In this document: piece by piece, positions 11,384-20,506 of the stretch | Numbering within the stretch: position 1 is the first letter of the stretch | Layout of the letters: every line of letters begins with the position of its first letter | Origin: Stenotrophomonas maltophilia | Lineage (GTDB): Bacteria; Pseudomonadota; Gammaproteobacteria; Xanthomonadales; Xanthomonadaceae | Reading direction: 5' to 3' | Length of the DNA: 64,000 bases | Assembly: GCF_039555535.1 (NCBI RefSeq) | Contig: NZ_CP154630.1 | Coordinates: 1 to 64,000, forward strand | The notes under the pieces: generated by a model | Database searches by the model: none | The model's input: only the letters and a program-made list of their open reading frames with translations | Told to the model about the DNA's origin: nothing | Made by a program: the position numbers and the translations under genes

Positions 11384-12145
11384 ATGCTGCAGGAAATTTT
11401 CATCGCCGCTGCTGCCGGGGGCAATCCGTCCAACGCCCTGTCGCAGATGGGCTTCGAGCACCTGATCCACGAAATGACCACCAAGCCGGGTGATTTCGCG
11501 GTTTCCTGGGTCGTGCTGCTGACCCTGATCGCCATGTCGGCCATGTCCTGGTACTGGACCGTCATCAACATCTTCCGTGCGACCCGCCTGAAGAGCGCCG
11601 CTGATCGCGTCGTCAGCCTGTTCTGGGACACCCCGAACGCACAGGACGCCATCCGTGCGATGGAAGAGCAGCCGGCTTCGGAGCCGTTCTCGAAGATCGC
11701 CCTGGACGCTGCCCAGGCTGCTGCGCACCACCAGCGCGCTGAAGGCGGCGCCACCGGCGGCGTGGGTGAGAACCTGAGCCGTTCGGAGTTCGTCGACCGC
11801 GCCCTGCGTCAGGCCGTGACCCGCGAAAGCAACAAGCTGCAGTCGGGCATGACCCTGCTGGCCACCGTCGGCGCGACCGCTCCGTTCGTCGGTCTGCTGG
11901 GTACCGTGTGGGGCATCTACGGCGCGCTGATCAAGATCGGTGCCACCGGCTCCGCTTCGATCGACGCCGTTGCCGGCCCGGTGGGTGAAGCGCTGATCAT
12001 GACCGCGATCGGTCTGTTCGTCGCAATCCCGGCCGTGTTCGCCTTCAACTTCTTCAGCAAGATCAACAGCGCGACCATCAGCAAGTTCGATACCTTCGCG
12101 CACGACCTGCACGACTTCTTCGCCACCGGCTCGCGCGTCCGCTAA
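11384..12145 (+). CDS. exbB: TonB-system proton channel subunit ExbB
   Basis: ExbB is an inner-membrane protein that, with ExbD, forms the proton-driven motor for TonB. The 253-residue protein has the MotA/TolQ/ExbB architecture: a membrane segment near residues 35-55, a cytoplasmic region, and two C-terminal segments (GMTLLATVGATAPFVGLLGTV, shortened here in part, and the segment around ALIMTAIGLFVAIPAVFAF). The family motif GLLGTVWGI is present. It lies 94 bp after tonB and 62 bp before the first exbD, in a probable operon. Confidence 0.93.
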   Translation: MLQEIFIAAAAGGNPSNALSQMGFEHLIHEMTTKPGDFAVSWVVLLTLIAMSAMSWYWTVINIFRATRLKSAADRVVSLFWDTPNAQDAIRAMEEQPASEPFSKIALDAAQAAAHHQRAEGGATGGVGENLSRSEFVDRALRQAVTRESNKLQSGMTLLATVGATAPFVGLLGTVWGIYGALIKIGATGSASIDAVAGPVGEALIMTAIGLFVAIPAVFAFNFFSKINSATISKFDTFAHDLHDFFATGSRVR

Positions 12146-12207
12146 TTGCGGCGCGCGTCACCCAGCGACGAACGTAAGTAGTCACCAAGATCTAGACGGA
12201 GCCCGTT

Positions 12208-12633
12208 ATGGCTTTCAGTAGTGGTAACAGCGGCGGCCCCATGGCCGACATCAACGTTACGCCCCTCGTGGACGTGATGCTGGTGCTGCTGATCATCTTC
12301 ATCATCACGGCGCCCCTGATGTCCCACAAGGTCAAGGTGGATCTGCCGGAAGCCAACCTGATCCAGAAGCCGGAAGACGCTGAAAAGCGTTCCGGACCGA
12401 TCACCCTGGCAGTCAAGGAAGACGGCTCGATCTACTGGAACGACGAAGAAATCAACAAGCAGACTCTCGAGTCCCGCTTGGCGACCGCCGCCCAGCAGAC
12501 CCCGCAGCCGCCGCTGAACCTGCGTGGTGACCGCACCACCAAGATGCGCGTCATCAACGACCTGACCAAGGTCGCGCAGGAGCAGGGCATGCTGGACGTC
12601 GGCTTCGTCGCGACCAAAGAAAAGGGGCAATAA
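12208..12633 (+). CDS. exbD1: Biopolymer transport protein ExbD, copy 1
   Basis: ExbD supplies the membrane Asp that carries protons in the TonB motor. The 141-residue protein has one N-terminal membrane segment with the conserved Asp in [15 protein letters not shown], then a periplasmic domain. The first 40 residues are nearly the same as in the next gene, indicating tandem duplication. Only three bases separate the stop and the next start. In Xanthomonas the corresponding exbD1/exbD2 pair follows tonB-exbB. Confidence 0.93.
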   Translation: MAFSSGNSGGPMADINVTPLVDVMLVLLIIFIITAPLMSHKVKVDLPEANLIQKPEDAEKRSGPITLAVKEDGSIYWNDEEINKQTLESRLATAAQQTPQPPLNLRGDRTTKMRVINDLTKVAQEQGMLDVGFVATKEKGQ

Positions 12634-12636
12634 GCC

Positions 12637-13050
12637 ATGGCATTCAGTAGTGGTGGTGGCAAGGGCCCCATGGCAGACATCAACGTCACGCCCCTCGTGG
12701 ACGTGATGCTGGTTCTGCTGATCATCTTCATCGTGACCGCGCCGATCATGACGTACCCGATCGCCGTCGACCTGCCGCAGCGCGTGCTCAACCCACCGCC
12801 GCAGCTGGTTGAACCGCCGCCGCCGATCGAACTGAAGATCGACGCCAGCAACCAGGTCTCGTGGAACAACAGCCCGATCAATACCAGCGAGCTGCAGCAG
12901 CGGATGGAGCAGGAGGTCCAGCGTGACCCGACCAACCAGCCGGAACTGCGCATCGACGCCAGCCCGGATTCCGAGTACGACGTGATGGCCAAGGTTCTGG
13001 CCGCCGCGAAGAATGCTCAGATGAAGAAGATCGGTTTTGTGCAGCAGTAA
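12637..13050 (+). CDS. exbD2: Biopolymer transport protein ExbD, copy 2
   Basis: The second ExbD, 137 residues, has the same membrane segment ([15 protein letters not shown]) and a diverged periplasmic domain with a Pro-rich stretch [12 protein letters not shown]. In Xanthomonas campestris the second exbD has been reported to be needed for some plant interactions but not for iron uptake. Whether that division holds here is inference. A strong terminator follows at 13090-13119, ending the tonB-exbB-exbD-exbD unit. Confidence 0.93.
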   Translation: MAFSSGGGKGPMADINVTPLVDVMLVLLIIFIVTAPIMTYPIAVDLPQRVLNPPPQLVEPPPPIELKIDASNQVSWNNSPINTSELQQRMEQEVQRDPTNQPELRIDASPDSEYDVMAKVLAAAKNAQMKKIGFVQQ

Positions 13051-13089
13051 TCGCTACACCGCAACACAACAGTCATGACGCGACTGCAG

Positions 13090-13119
13090 ACGCCCCTGGA
13101 AACAGGGGCGTTTTTTTTT
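13090..13119 (+). terminator. tonB-exb operon terminator
   Basis: ACGCCCCTG (13090-13098) pairs with CAGGGGCGT (13103-13111) across a GAAA loop, followed by a run of T. It is a classical intrinsic terminator. Confidence 0.92.
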
Positions 13120-13137
13120 GCGCTCATCACGCCGCCA

Positions 13138-13180
13138 TGGGGTCAGATCCCTTTTCCTCAGGAAAAGGGATCTGACCCCA
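13138..13180. repeat. GGGGTCAGATCC hairpin repeat, copy 1
   Basis: A perfect inverted repeat with 20-bp arms: TGGGGTCAGATCCCTTTTCC and its complement, around a 3-base centre. Related hairpins lie at 46675-46715, 52011-52043 (decayed) and 54823-54865. They share the outer GGGGTCAGATCC but have different inner stems. It lies between the exb terminator and cls. Confidence 0.9.
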
Positions 13181-13211
13181 TCAGGGAGCACGCGCCCGCT
13201 ATGATCGGCGG

Positions 13212-14672
13212 ATGCTCGCCCTCTTCGACTCCCTGCGCCACTGGCTCGACGGCATCGCCCACCTCGGCACGATCCTGGCGGTAGCCTATCTGCTGTACCT
13301 GCTCGCGCTGACCGGCTGGATCATGCTGCAGAAGCGTGAGCCGGTGGCCACGCTGAGCTGGATCCTGTCGCTGGCGCTGCTGCCCTACCTCGGCTTGTTC
13401 ATCTATTACCTGCTGGGCCCGCAGAAGGTGAAGCGTCAGCGGCTGCGCCGTGGCCGTGCCCGTTCGGGCATGGAGCACTACAGCGACGTCTGCCCGCCCG
13501 ATGCCGACTGCACCGAGCTGGCCAAGATCGCCCAGGCCACCACCGGCCTGGCGCCGAGCAGCGCCACCGAAGTGACCTGGCTTGTGGACGGTGCCGCTAC
13601 GTACGCCGCTCTGTTGGAAGCGGTGACGCAGGCTCGCGATCACGTGCACCTGGAGTACTACATCTTCAATCCGGACCACGCCGGCACCGCGCTGCGCGAT
13701 GCCCTGGTCGAACGCGCCCGCGCCGGCGTGCAGGTGCGCCTGCTGCTGGATGCCGTGGGATCCTCCGCCCTCCCCCGCCGCTTCCTGCAACCATTGCTGG
13801 ACGCAGGCGGCGAGGCCATCTGGTTCCATCCGCGGCAACTGCTGAAGCCCTTCAAGCGCCCGTGGCTGAACCTGCGTACCCACCGCAAGCTGGTGATCAT
13901 CGACGGTCGCTTGGCCTTCACCGGTGGCATCAACATCACTGACGAAGAGGACGAAAGCCGCCGGCCCGACGCCTACCGCGACCTGCACATGCGCATCCGC
14001 GGCCATGTGGTGCGCAGCCTGCAGCTGGTGTTCGCCGAAGACTGGCTCTATGCCAGTGGCCAGGATCCCTCGCGCATGGACATTGCCCGTCTTTGGCCGG
14101 CCGACATGCCGCTGCGCGGCGATGGTGCCATCAACGCCCAGGTGCTGGTCTCAGGGCCAGACTCCGGCTGGGAAACCATCCATCGGCTGCACGTGGCGGC
14201 GATCCAGGAGGCGCACGAACGGGTCTGGCTGGTGACGCCCTACTTCGTGCCCGGCGAAGCCGCGCGGATGGCGCTGACCTCGGCCGCGCTGGGCGGCCTG
14301 GACGTGCGCCTGCTGGTGCCGAAGATGAGCGATTCCTGGTTCGTCACCCAGGCCGCGCGCTCCTACTTCGACGAACTGCTGCATGCCGGGGTAAAGATCT
14401 ACGAGTACGGCCCGCGCATGCTGCATACCAAGGCCTTCATCGCCGATGACGACGTCTGCATCGTCGGCAGTGCCAACTTCGACCACCGCAGCTTCCGGCT
14501 GAACTTCGAGCTGTCGATGATGATCAGCGACCGTGACCGCGTCGCCGCCCTGGCCGGGCTGCTGCAGGGAGAGTTCGACCGCGCCACCCGCGTGCACGAC
14601 CAGGCCGGCCGCTCGCTGTGGCTGCACCGCCTGCCCGAGGCCTTCGCCCGGCTGGCCTCGCCGCTGCTCTGA
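13212..14672 (+). CDS. cls: Cardiolipin synthase
   Basis: Cls joins two phosphatidylglycerol molecules, or a related pair, to make cardiolipin at the inner membrane. The 486-residue protein has two N-terminal membrane segments (about 15-60) and two phospholipase D HKD motifs: H224-x-K226...D231 (THRKLVIID) and H405-x-K407...D412 (HTKAFIADD). This is the usual layout of bacterial ClsA-type enzymes. Its ATG at 13212 lies 32 bp after the repeat at 13138. Confidence 0.93.
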   Translation: MLALFDSLRHWLDGIAHLGTILAVAYLLYLLALTGWIMLQKREPVATLSWILSLALLPYLGLFIYYLLGPQKVKRQRLRRGRARSGMEHYSDVCPPDADCTELAKIAQATTGLAPSSATEVTWLVDGAATYAALLEAVTQARDHVHLEYYIFNPDHAGTALRDALVERARAGVQVRLLLDAVGSSALPRRFLQPLLDAGGEAIWFHPRQLLKPFKRPWLNLRTHRKLVIIDGRLAFTGGINITDEEDESRRPDAYRDLHMRIRGHVVRSLQLVFAEDWLYASGQDPSRMDIARLWPADMPLRGDGAINAQVLVSGPDSGWETIHRLHVAAIQEAHERVWLVTPYFVPGEAARMALTSAALGGLDVRLLVPKMSDSWFVTQAARSYFDELLHAGVKIYEYGPRMLHTKAFIADDDVCIVGSANFDHRSFRLNFELSMMISDRDRVAALAGLLQGEFDRATRVHDQAGRSLWLHRLPEAFARLASPLL

Positions 14673-14712
14673 CGCAGCGCTACACTGCGGCGATCATCCG
14701 GGGAGCCCGACT

Positions 14713-14982
14713 ATGTACTGGTTGTACCTGCTGCTGGCGCTGGGCTGTTTCGCCTTCGCGCTGAAGACCCCCAGCGCCGCATTGATGACCCTGTGCCTGC
14801 TGGCCGCCCTGGCCTTCCTGCTGGCCTGGGTGCGCGGCCGCTATGTGGCCCGCTTCGGCGACCTTCAGCGGGACCCTGCCACGCTTGTCGATGCCGAGGA
14901 ACTGCGCCGCCTGCGCGAGCAGGCCCAGGCCCGCCGCAATGACGACGCCAACGACCACGATCCGTCCCCTCTTTCCAAGTAG
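14713..14982 (+). CDS. Small conserved membrane protein, unknown function
   Basis: An 89-residue protein starting MYWLYLLLALGCFAF. Two hydrophobic segments (about 1-20 and 22-42) are followed by a charged, Arg/Glu-rich helical tail (LVDAEELRRLREQAQARR). No catalytic motif is recognised. It lies 40 bp after cls, 9 bp before pdxJ, in the same direction, with a GGGGAG ribosome site. It could be co-transcribed with both, but no function can be assigned. Confidence 0.75.
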   Translation: MYWLYLLLALGCFAFALKTPSAALMTLCLLAALAFLLAWVRGRYVARFGDLQRDPATLVDAEELRRLREQAQARRNDDANDHDPSPLSK

Positions 14983-14991
14983 TTCCGTTCC

Positions 14992-15735
14992 ATGACCCAG
15001 CTCAGCGTCAACGTCAACAAGATCGCCGTCCTGCGTAATTCGCGCGGCGGCGCCGAACCGGACGTGGTGCGTGCCGCCCAGGCCTGCCTGGATGCCGGTG
15101 CGCATGGCATCACCGTGCACCCGCGGCCGGACCGCCGCCATATCACCGCCGAGGACGTGCTGGCGCTGTCGACGCTGACCCGCGCGCGGGGCGTCGAATT
15201 CAACATCGAAGGCAACCCATTCGCGCCGCCGCGCGAGGGCTACCCCGGGCTGCTGCCGTTGTGCGAACAGACCCGCCCGGCGCAGGCCACGCTGGTGCCG
15301 GATGGCGATGGGCAGATCACGTCCGATCACGGTTTCGACTTCGAGCGTGACGGCGAGCGGCTGCGACCACTGGTGGCCGAACTGAAGGCGATGGGTTGCC
15401 GGGTCAGCCTGTTCGTCGACGCCGGTAATCCGCTGCTGGAGCAGGCGGCCGAAGTCGGTGCAGATCGCATCGAGCTGTACACCGGCCCCTACGCCGAAGC
15501 GCACGCCGCCGGCGATGCCGAGGCAATGCTGGCGTTGTTCGCCACCGCCGCGCGCCGCGCACAGGCGGTGGGACTGGGCGTCAACGCCGGCCACGACCTG
15601 TCGCAGGACAACCTGCGCGATTTCCTGGCCCACGTGCCGGACGTGCTGGAGGTGTCGATCGGTCATGCGCTGATCGGCGAGGCGCTGTATGACGGGCTGG
15701 ATGCCACGGTGCGGGGCTACCTGGCACTGCTGTAA
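14992..15735 (+). CDS. pdxJ: Pyridoxine 5'-phosphate synthase
   Basis: PdxJ condenses 1-deoxy-D-xylulose 5-phosphate with 3-amino-2-oxopropyl phosphate to form pyridoxine 5'-phosphate, the vitamin B6 vitamer. The 247-residue length and TIM-barrel motifs match the family: [17 protein letters not shown] at the start, [13 protein letters not shown] near residue 40, and [10 protein letters not shown] near residue 198. It is followed by a GTAG repeat pair at 15745-15815. Confidence 0.95.
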   Translation: MTQLSVNVNKIAVLRNSRGGAEPDVVRAAQACLDAGAHGITVHPRPDRRHITAEDVLALSTLTRARGVEFNIEGNPFAPPREGYPGLLPLCEQTRPAQATLVPDGDGQITSDHGFDFERDGERLRPLVAELKAMGCRVSLFVDAGNPLLEQAAEVGADRIELYTGPYAEAHAAGDAEAMLALFATAARRAQAVGLGVNAGHDLSQDNLRDFLAHVPDVLEVSIGHALIGEALYDGLDATVRGYLALL

Positions 15736-15744
15736 CCGATGGAT

Positions 15745-15815
15745 GCAGCCGAGCATGGGCTCGGCTCTACAAAAGGTAGCCGTATCCCACTGTAGAGCCG
15801 AGCCCACGCTCGGCT
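15745..15815. repeat. GTAG/SMAG palindromic repeat pair (GAGCCGAGC type)
   Basis: Two hairpins in inverted orientation. The left is GCAGCCGAGC...GGCTCTAC at 15745-15770; the right is GTAGAGCCGAGC...CTCGGCT at 15792-15815. The GTAG head and the paired arrangement match the SMAG/REP elements described in S. maltophilia, which are moved by RAYT transposases. No RAYT gene is in this window. Confidence 0.88.
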
Positions 15816-15883
15816 CAGACTTGCCCTGAACCCTTCAGGCGGCCGTCGCAGCCGCTGAGACAGGCGCGGCGTACCCTGCGGGC

Positions 15884-16975
15884 ATGGGTATCGCGATCAA
15901 GGGCCGAGGTTCCACGTCCCACCTTGCCGGACGCTTTGAAAGCACCGTCAGCGAGGCGGTGGACGACGGCTGGGCGGTTGACGAGAGCGAGGAGTTCCTC
16001 GCGCCGCGCCTGCGCACCGAAGTACGCGCCGAGACCGCACGCAGCATCATCAGCCGCAACACTTCGCCGGACGTTGGCTTCAGCCAATCGGTGAATCCGT
16101 ACCGCGGTTGCGAGCATGGCTGCTCGTACTGCTTCGCGCGTCCCTCGCACGCCTATCTGAACCTGTCGCCGGGCCTGGATTTCGAGACCAAGCTGTTTGC
16201 CAAGACCAATGCGCCGCAGCTGCTGCGCAAGGAGTTGTCGAAGCCGGGCTATGTGCCACAGCCGATCGCGCTGGGCATCAACACCGACGCGTACCAGCCG
16301 ATCGAGCGCAAGTTCAAGCTGACCCGCCAGCTGATCGAAGTGATGCTGGAAACCAAGCATCCATTTTCGTTGATTACCAAGAACGCGCTGGTCGAGCGCG
16401 ACATCGATCTGCTCGCACCGTTGGCGGCGGAAAACCTGGTCAGCGTGCACTTCTCGGTGACCTCGCTGGACCCTCATCTTTCCGCAAAGCTGGAACCGCG
16501 TGCATCAGCGCCGCATGCACGGCTGCGCGCGATGAAGCGCCTGCATGAAGCGGGCATTCCGGTGGGAGTGATGGTGGCGCCGGTAATCCCGTGGATCAAC
16601 GACAGCGAACTGGAAGCCGTGCTGGAGGCCGCACATGATGCCGGCGCCAGCACAGCCGGTTACGTGCTGCTGCGCCTGCCGCTGGAAGTGGCGCCGTTGT
16701 TCCGCGACTGGCTCGATACCCATCATCCCGATCGCGCCGCGCACGTGATGAGCACCATTCAGCAGCTGCGCGGCGGCAAAGACTACGACAGCCAGTTCGG
16801 CACGCGCATGCGCGGCCAGGGCGTGTATGCCGATCTGTTGAACAACCGCTTCAAGCTGGCGCGAAAGCGTCTCGGCTTCAATGCGCAGAACAGCCATTGG
16901 CCGAAGCTGGATTGCAGCCGGTTCCAGAAGCCGTTGCCGCCGAAGAAGGATTCGCCGCAGGGAAGTCTGTTCTGA
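15884..16975 (+). CDS. Radical SAM protein, PA0069 / spore photolyase-like family
   Basis: A 363-residue protein with the radical SAM cluster motif C-x3-C-x2-C in GCEHGCSYCFA near residue 77, which binds a 4Fe-4S cluster and S-adenosylmethionine. The start MGIAIKGRGSTSHLAGRF and the motif NPYRGCEHG match proteins related to spore photoproduct lyase (PA0069 type). The reaction is not known for this group. It stands alone between a GTAG repeat and a convergent gene. Confidence 0.85.
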   Translation: MGIAIKGRGSTSHLAGRFESTVSEAVDDGWAVDESEEFLAPRLRTEVRAETARSIISRNTSPDVGFSQSVNPYRGCEHGCSYCFARPSHAYLNLSPGLDFETKLFAKTNAPQLLRKELSKPGYVPQPIALGINTDAYQPIERKFKLTRQLIEVMLETKHPFSLITKNALVERDIDLLAPLAAENLVSVHFSVTSLDPHLSAKLEPRASAPHARLRAMKRLHEAGIPVGVMVAPVIPWINDSELEAVLEAAHDAGASTAGYVLLRLPLEVAPLFRDWLDTHHPDRAAHVMSTIQQLRGGKDYDSQFGTRMRGQGVYADLLNNRFKLARKRLGFNAQNSHWPKLDCSRFQKPLPPKKDSPQGSLF

Positions 16976-17032
16976 GTCCATCAGTCGAGCATGGCTCGAC
17001 GCTGCATTCGAGGCTGTCGAGCAGGCTCGAGA

Positions 17033-17740
17033 TCAACCCCCGAACAACTTCTGCGCACTCTGGAACAGGATCCAGCTGGTGGCGATGAACTTGTCGCCGC
17101 CCTGCGGTCGGTTGCCCCGATGGGTGTGGGTGAACGCGGTCGGCGCAATCAACAGACTGCCGGTGCGCGGCACGATCTTCCGCCCCTGGAACAGGAACTC
17201 GGTCTCGCCTTCGTCAAAGTCGTCGTTGAGGTACAGCGTCCACAGCACGTGCCGGTGCAGGGTCTCGGCCTGCGCATCCTTCGGGTACAGCTCGCAGTGC
17301 CAGTACGGGTAACCGCCTTCGCCTGCCGCATACCACTGCAGGTTGATCGCACCCGGGCGCAGGCAGGTGCGGGCAAGATCGGCCAGTTGCTGCTGCGGCA
17401 TGTCAGGGAAGTCCTCGGCAGACAGGCGTCGCGGTTGGCCGTTGCTGTCCTGGATCTGCAACATCAGCGGGGCGATCAATGCCTGTGGATAACGGCGTAG
17501 ATAAGTCAGCAGGCCGTCGAACACCGCGTGCTGCAGCTGATGGTCCACATCCTGCCAGCCATCAAGGCCGCTGATGCGCAGATCCTTGCTGTGCTTGAGT
17601 TCCGGGAACACGCCACTGCCCACGGCACCGGGCTGCAGGCCACGCGCCGCCCGCATGCGCTCGACGATCGCTGCGCAGACCTCGCTGGGGACCGCGTTGT
17701 GGATGACCTCGATGAAATCGACCGGGCCCTGCTCGTGCAT
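17033..17740 (-). CDS. 2-oxoglutarate/Fe(II)-dependent dioxygenase-like protein
   Basis: A 235-residue protein of the prolyl 4-hydroxylase-like 2OG-Fe(II) family. The C-terminal half has the expected pattern: TLYLNDDFDEGETEFLF, VPRTGSLLIAP, then HTHRGNRPQGGDKFIATSW, whose His and Arg/Lys fit iron and 2OG binding. A further iron ligand may be in YWHCELY. The substrate is unknown. It is convergent with the radical SAM gene and lies upstream of fbp's 3' end on the same strand. A good AAGGA precedes the ATG. Confidence 0.78.
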   Translation of the reverse strand: MHEQGPVDFIEVIHNAVPSEVCAAIVERMRAARGLQPGAVGSGVFPELKHSKDLRISGLDGWQDVDHQLQHAVFDGLLTYLRRYPQALIAPLMLQIQDSNGQPRRLSAEDFPDMPQQQLADLARTCLRPGAINLQWYAAGEGGYPYWHCELYPKDAQAETLHRHVLWTLYLNDDFDEGETEFLFQGRKIVPRTGSLLIAPTAFTHTHRGNRPQGGDKFIATSWILFQSAQKLFGG

Positions 17741-17848
17741 GCGTGCATTCCTTAGGCGGCAACGGCTTGATGGTGCCGTTTGCCGCCCTCGGTGTCACCC
17801 CACGGTCATGTCATCGATCTGCCATGACCGTCGTCCGGCAACCGCCCA

Positions 17849-18865
17849 TCAGCCCTGCGCGTCGTCGTGCGCGTGGTGGTAGCGCACGGCTTCGGCCACT
17901 TCCTCGCGCGAACCGAGGAACACCGGCACGCGCTGGTGCAGCTGGTCGGGCTGGATGTCGAGGATGCGCTCGCGGCCGGTCCAGGCGGCGCCGCCGGCCT
18001 GTTCGACCAGCAGGCCCATCGGGTTGGCTTCGTACATCAGGCGCAGCTTGCCGGCCTTGGACGGGTCCTTCTTGTCCCACGGGTAGATGAAGATACCGCC
18101 GCGGGTCAGGATGCGATGCACGTCGGCCACCATGCTGGCGATCCAGCGCATGTTGAAGTTCTTGCCGCGCGCGCCTTCCTTGCCGGCCAGCAGATCGCCC
18201 ACATAGGCCTGCATCGGCGCTTCCCAGTGACGCTGGTTGGACATGTTGATGGCGAATTCCTGGGTGGCCGCCGGAATCTGCATGTTCTCGGTGGTCAGCA
18301 CGAACTCGCCCTTCTCGCGGTCCAGGGTGAAGGCGTGCGTGCCGTGGCCGACGGTCAGCACCAGCTGGGTGCTGGGCCCGTAGATGCAGTAGCCGGCGGC
18401 GATCTGTTTGCTGCCCGGTTGCAGGAAGGCGTCATCGCCCGGCAGCTCGACGTTGGTCGGGCAACGCAGCACGGAGAAGATGGTGCCGACGGAGACGTTG
18501 ACGTCGATGTTGGAGCTGCCATCGAGAGGATCGAACAGCAGCAGGAAATCGCCGCGCGGGTAGATGTCCGGCACCGGCTGGCTGTGGTCCATTTCTTCGG
18601 AGGCGCACGCGGCGAGGTGGCCACCCCAGGCGTTGGCTTCAAGCAGGATCTCGTTGCTGATCACATCCAGCTTCTTCTGCGCTTCGCCCTGCACGTTGCC
18701 GGTACCGGCGTCGCCGAGCACGCCACCGAGGGCGCCCTTGCTGACGGCGATGGAGATGCTGGTGCAGGCGCGGGCGACGACCGCGATCAGCTGGCGCAGG
18801 TCGGCATTGATGCGGCCGGCGTGCTGTTCCTGGATCAGGAAGCGGGTCAACGAAGTACGGGACAT
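17849..18865 (-). CDS. fbp: Fructose-1,6-bisphosphatase, class I
   Basis: Fbp hydrolyses fructose 1,6-bisphosphate to fructose 6-phosphate in gluconeogenesis. The 338-residue protein carries the class I motif [15 protein letters not shown], the metal- and phosphate-binding core. It has a downstream active-site region, [21 protein letters not shown] chose the ATG at 18865 ([14 protein letters not shown]), where the family usually begins, rather than an open extension to 19039 that runs into a repeat. Confidence 0.96.
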   Translation of the reverse strand: MSRTSLTRFLIQEQHAGRINADLRQLIAVVARACTSISIAVSKGALGGVLGDAGTGNVQGEAQKKLDVISNEILLEANAWGGHLAACASEEMDHSQPVPDIYPRGDFLLLFDPLDGSSNIDVNVSVGTIFSVLRCPTNVELPGDDAFLQPGSKQIAAGYCIYGPSTQLVLTVGHGTHAFTLDREKGEFVLTTENMQIPAATQEFAINMSNQRHWEAPMQAYVGDLLAGKEGARGKNFNMRWIASMVADVHRILTRGGIFIYPWDKKDPSKAGKLRLMYEANPMGLLVEQAGGAAWTGRERILDIQPDQLHQRVPVFLGSREEVAEAVRYHHAHDDAQG

Positions 18866-18992
18866 GAGCGGGCAGGTCTCGGCAGCAGGAAAACGCCTAT
18901 TGTCGCCGGTCCGGCAAGCGCGTGCGTGAGCGCGGGAAGGCGTAATCGTTTCCAGATGCGTTGCGCTCGTGGAAGCGGGGCGCCCTGCTTCT

Positions 18993-19064
18993 GTAGAGCC
19001 GAGCCCGCGCTCGGCTGCGCTTCGTCCTTCATGCCGCACAAACCGAGCGTAGGCTCGGCTCTAC
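18993..19064. repeat. GTAG/SMAG palindromic repeat pair (GAGCCGAGC type)
   Basis: The left unit GTAGAGCCGAGC...GCTCGGCT is at 18993-19016 and the right unit CCGAGC...GCTCGGCTCTAC at 19043-19064, in inverted orientation. It lies between the fbp promoter side and the aminotransferase terminator. Confidence 0.87.
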
Positions 19065-19077
19065 AGAGACCAGCGCG

Positions 19078-19110
19078 CAAAAAACAAAGGCGCCTTTCGG
19101 CGCCTTTGTT
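19078..19110 (-). terminator. tyrB terminator
   Basis: A perfect 12-bp stem (AACAAAGGCGCC at 19083-19094, GGCGCCTTTGTT at 19099-19110) has a TTTC loop. On the minus strand it is followed by a T-run (A-run at 19079-19084 on the plus strand). It ends the aminotransferase transcript before fbp. Confidence 0.88.
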
Positions 19111-19132
19111 CTCAAACCCGTGCAACCTTGCT

Positions 19133-20335
19133 TCAGCCCTTGGCGACGGTGGCCACGGCCTTGGCGACGTACTCCAGGTTGTTCTGGTTCAGCGCGGCCA
19201 CGCAGATGCGGCCGGTGCCGACGGCGTAGATGCCGAACTCGTCGCGCAGGCGCTCGACCTGCTCGCGGCTCAGGCCGGAGTAGGAGAACATGCCGGCCTG
19301 CTCGTTGATGAAACCGAACTGCGGCGCGCCAGCGGCAGCCAGCTTCTCGACCAGGCCCTGGCGCAGGGCGTGGATGCGCTCGCGCATCTCGGTCAGTTCC
19401 TGCTCCCACATCGCGCGCAGTTCCGGGTTGGTCAGCACGCCGGCCACCAGCGCAGCACCGTGGGTGGACGGGCTGGAGTAGATGGTGCGGATCACGCGCT
19501 TGACCTGCGACTGCACGGCCTTGGCGTCCGCGGCGGTCGGCGCCACCATCGACAGCGCACCCACGCGCTCGCCGTACAGCGAGAACGACTTGGAGTACGA
19601 GTTGGCGACGATGAAGCTGTCGATGCCGGCTTCGGCGATGATGCGCACGGCGGCGCCGTCCTGCTCGATGCCCTTGTCGAAGCCCTGGTAGGCCATGTCG
19701 ATGAAGGGGAACAGCTGCTTGTCCTTCAGCAGCTGCGCGACCTGCTTCCACTGGGTGACCGTGAGGTCGGCGCCGGTGGGGTTGTGGCAGCAGGCGTGCA
19801 GCAGCACCACGGTGCCGGCGTCCAGCTTGCCCAGGTCGGCCAGCAGGGCGTCGAAGTTGACGCCATGGGTGGTCGGGTCGAAATAGGTGTACTCCACCAC
19901 GTCGAAACCGGCGGCGCTGAACACCGCACGGTGGTTTTCCCAGCTCGGGTTGCTCAGCGCCACGGTGGCGTGCGGCAGCAGTTTCTTCAGCACGTCGGCG
20001 CCGACGCGCAGCGCACCGCTGCCACCGACGGTCTGTGCGGTGGTGACGCGGCCGGCGGCCAGCAGCGGCGAATCCTTGCCGAACACCAGCTCACGCGTCG
20101 CCTGCGTGTACGCCGGCAGGCCATCGATCGGCAGGTAGCCGCGCGGTTTGGCTTCGGCGGCGAGCTGCTGCTCGATCTGCTTGACGGCGCGCAGCAGCGG
20201 AATGCGGCCGCTCTCGTCGTAGTAGATGCCCACACCCAGGTTGACCTTGGTCGGGCGGCTGTCGGCGTTGTACGCCTCGGTCAGGCCCAGGATCGGGTCG
20301 CCTGGGACCAGTTCCACGTTTGCAAAGAAGGACAC
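19133..20335 (-). CDS. tyrB: Aromatic amino acid / aspartate aminotransferase
   Basis: A pyridoxal-phosphate enzyme that moves amino groups between aromatic (or acidic) amino acids and 2-oxo acids. The 400-residue length and opening MSFFANVELVPGDPILGL match the AspC/TyrB class I fold. The PLP lysine is in SNSYSKSFSLYGERVG-like NSYSKSFSLYGER, and HACCHNPTGADLT is the conserved NPTG region. It starts with GTG at 20335. AspC and TyrB are hard to separate by reading; both activities are possible. It would complement phhA in this window in aromatic amino acid metabolism. Confidence 0.9.
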   Translation of the reverse strand: MSFFANVELVPGDPILGLTEAYNADSRPTKVNLGVGIYYDESGRIPLLRAVKQIEQQLAAEAKPRGYLPIDGLPAYTQATRELVFGKDSPLLAAGRVTTAQTVGGSGALRVGADVLKKLLPHATVALSNPSWENHRAVFSAAGFDVVEYTYFDPTTHGVNFDALLADLGKLDAGTVVLLHACCHNPTGADLTVTQWKQVAQLLKDKQLFPFIDMAYQGFDKGIEQDGAAVRIIAEAGIDSFIVANSYSKSFSLYGERVGALSMVAPTAADAKAVQSQVKRVIRTIYSSPSTHGAALVAGVLTNPELRAMWEQELTEMRERIHALRQGLVEKLAAAGAPQFGFINEQAGMFSYSGLSREQVERLRDEFGIYAVGTGRICVAALNQNNLEYVAKAVATVAKG

Positions 20336-20506
20336 GGCGGTACTCGTTCGGTAGACGGAAAGGGGGAGGAAGTGCGCTACGCGGTCCGCGGCTTTTCAGC
20401 CGGAAACAGCCCATCGTAACAAAGCCTGCCGGGGCTGGCCGCCGCCATCGTCATCCGCAGCCCCGTACCATGGCGTGCGTTGCCGCCCGATCCATCAACC
20501 TGAATC

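Noticed and set aside
17867..20419. An 850-codon plus-strand open frame across fbp and tyrB
   Set aside because: It lies antisense to two well-supported genes and has the typical composition of a shadow frame.
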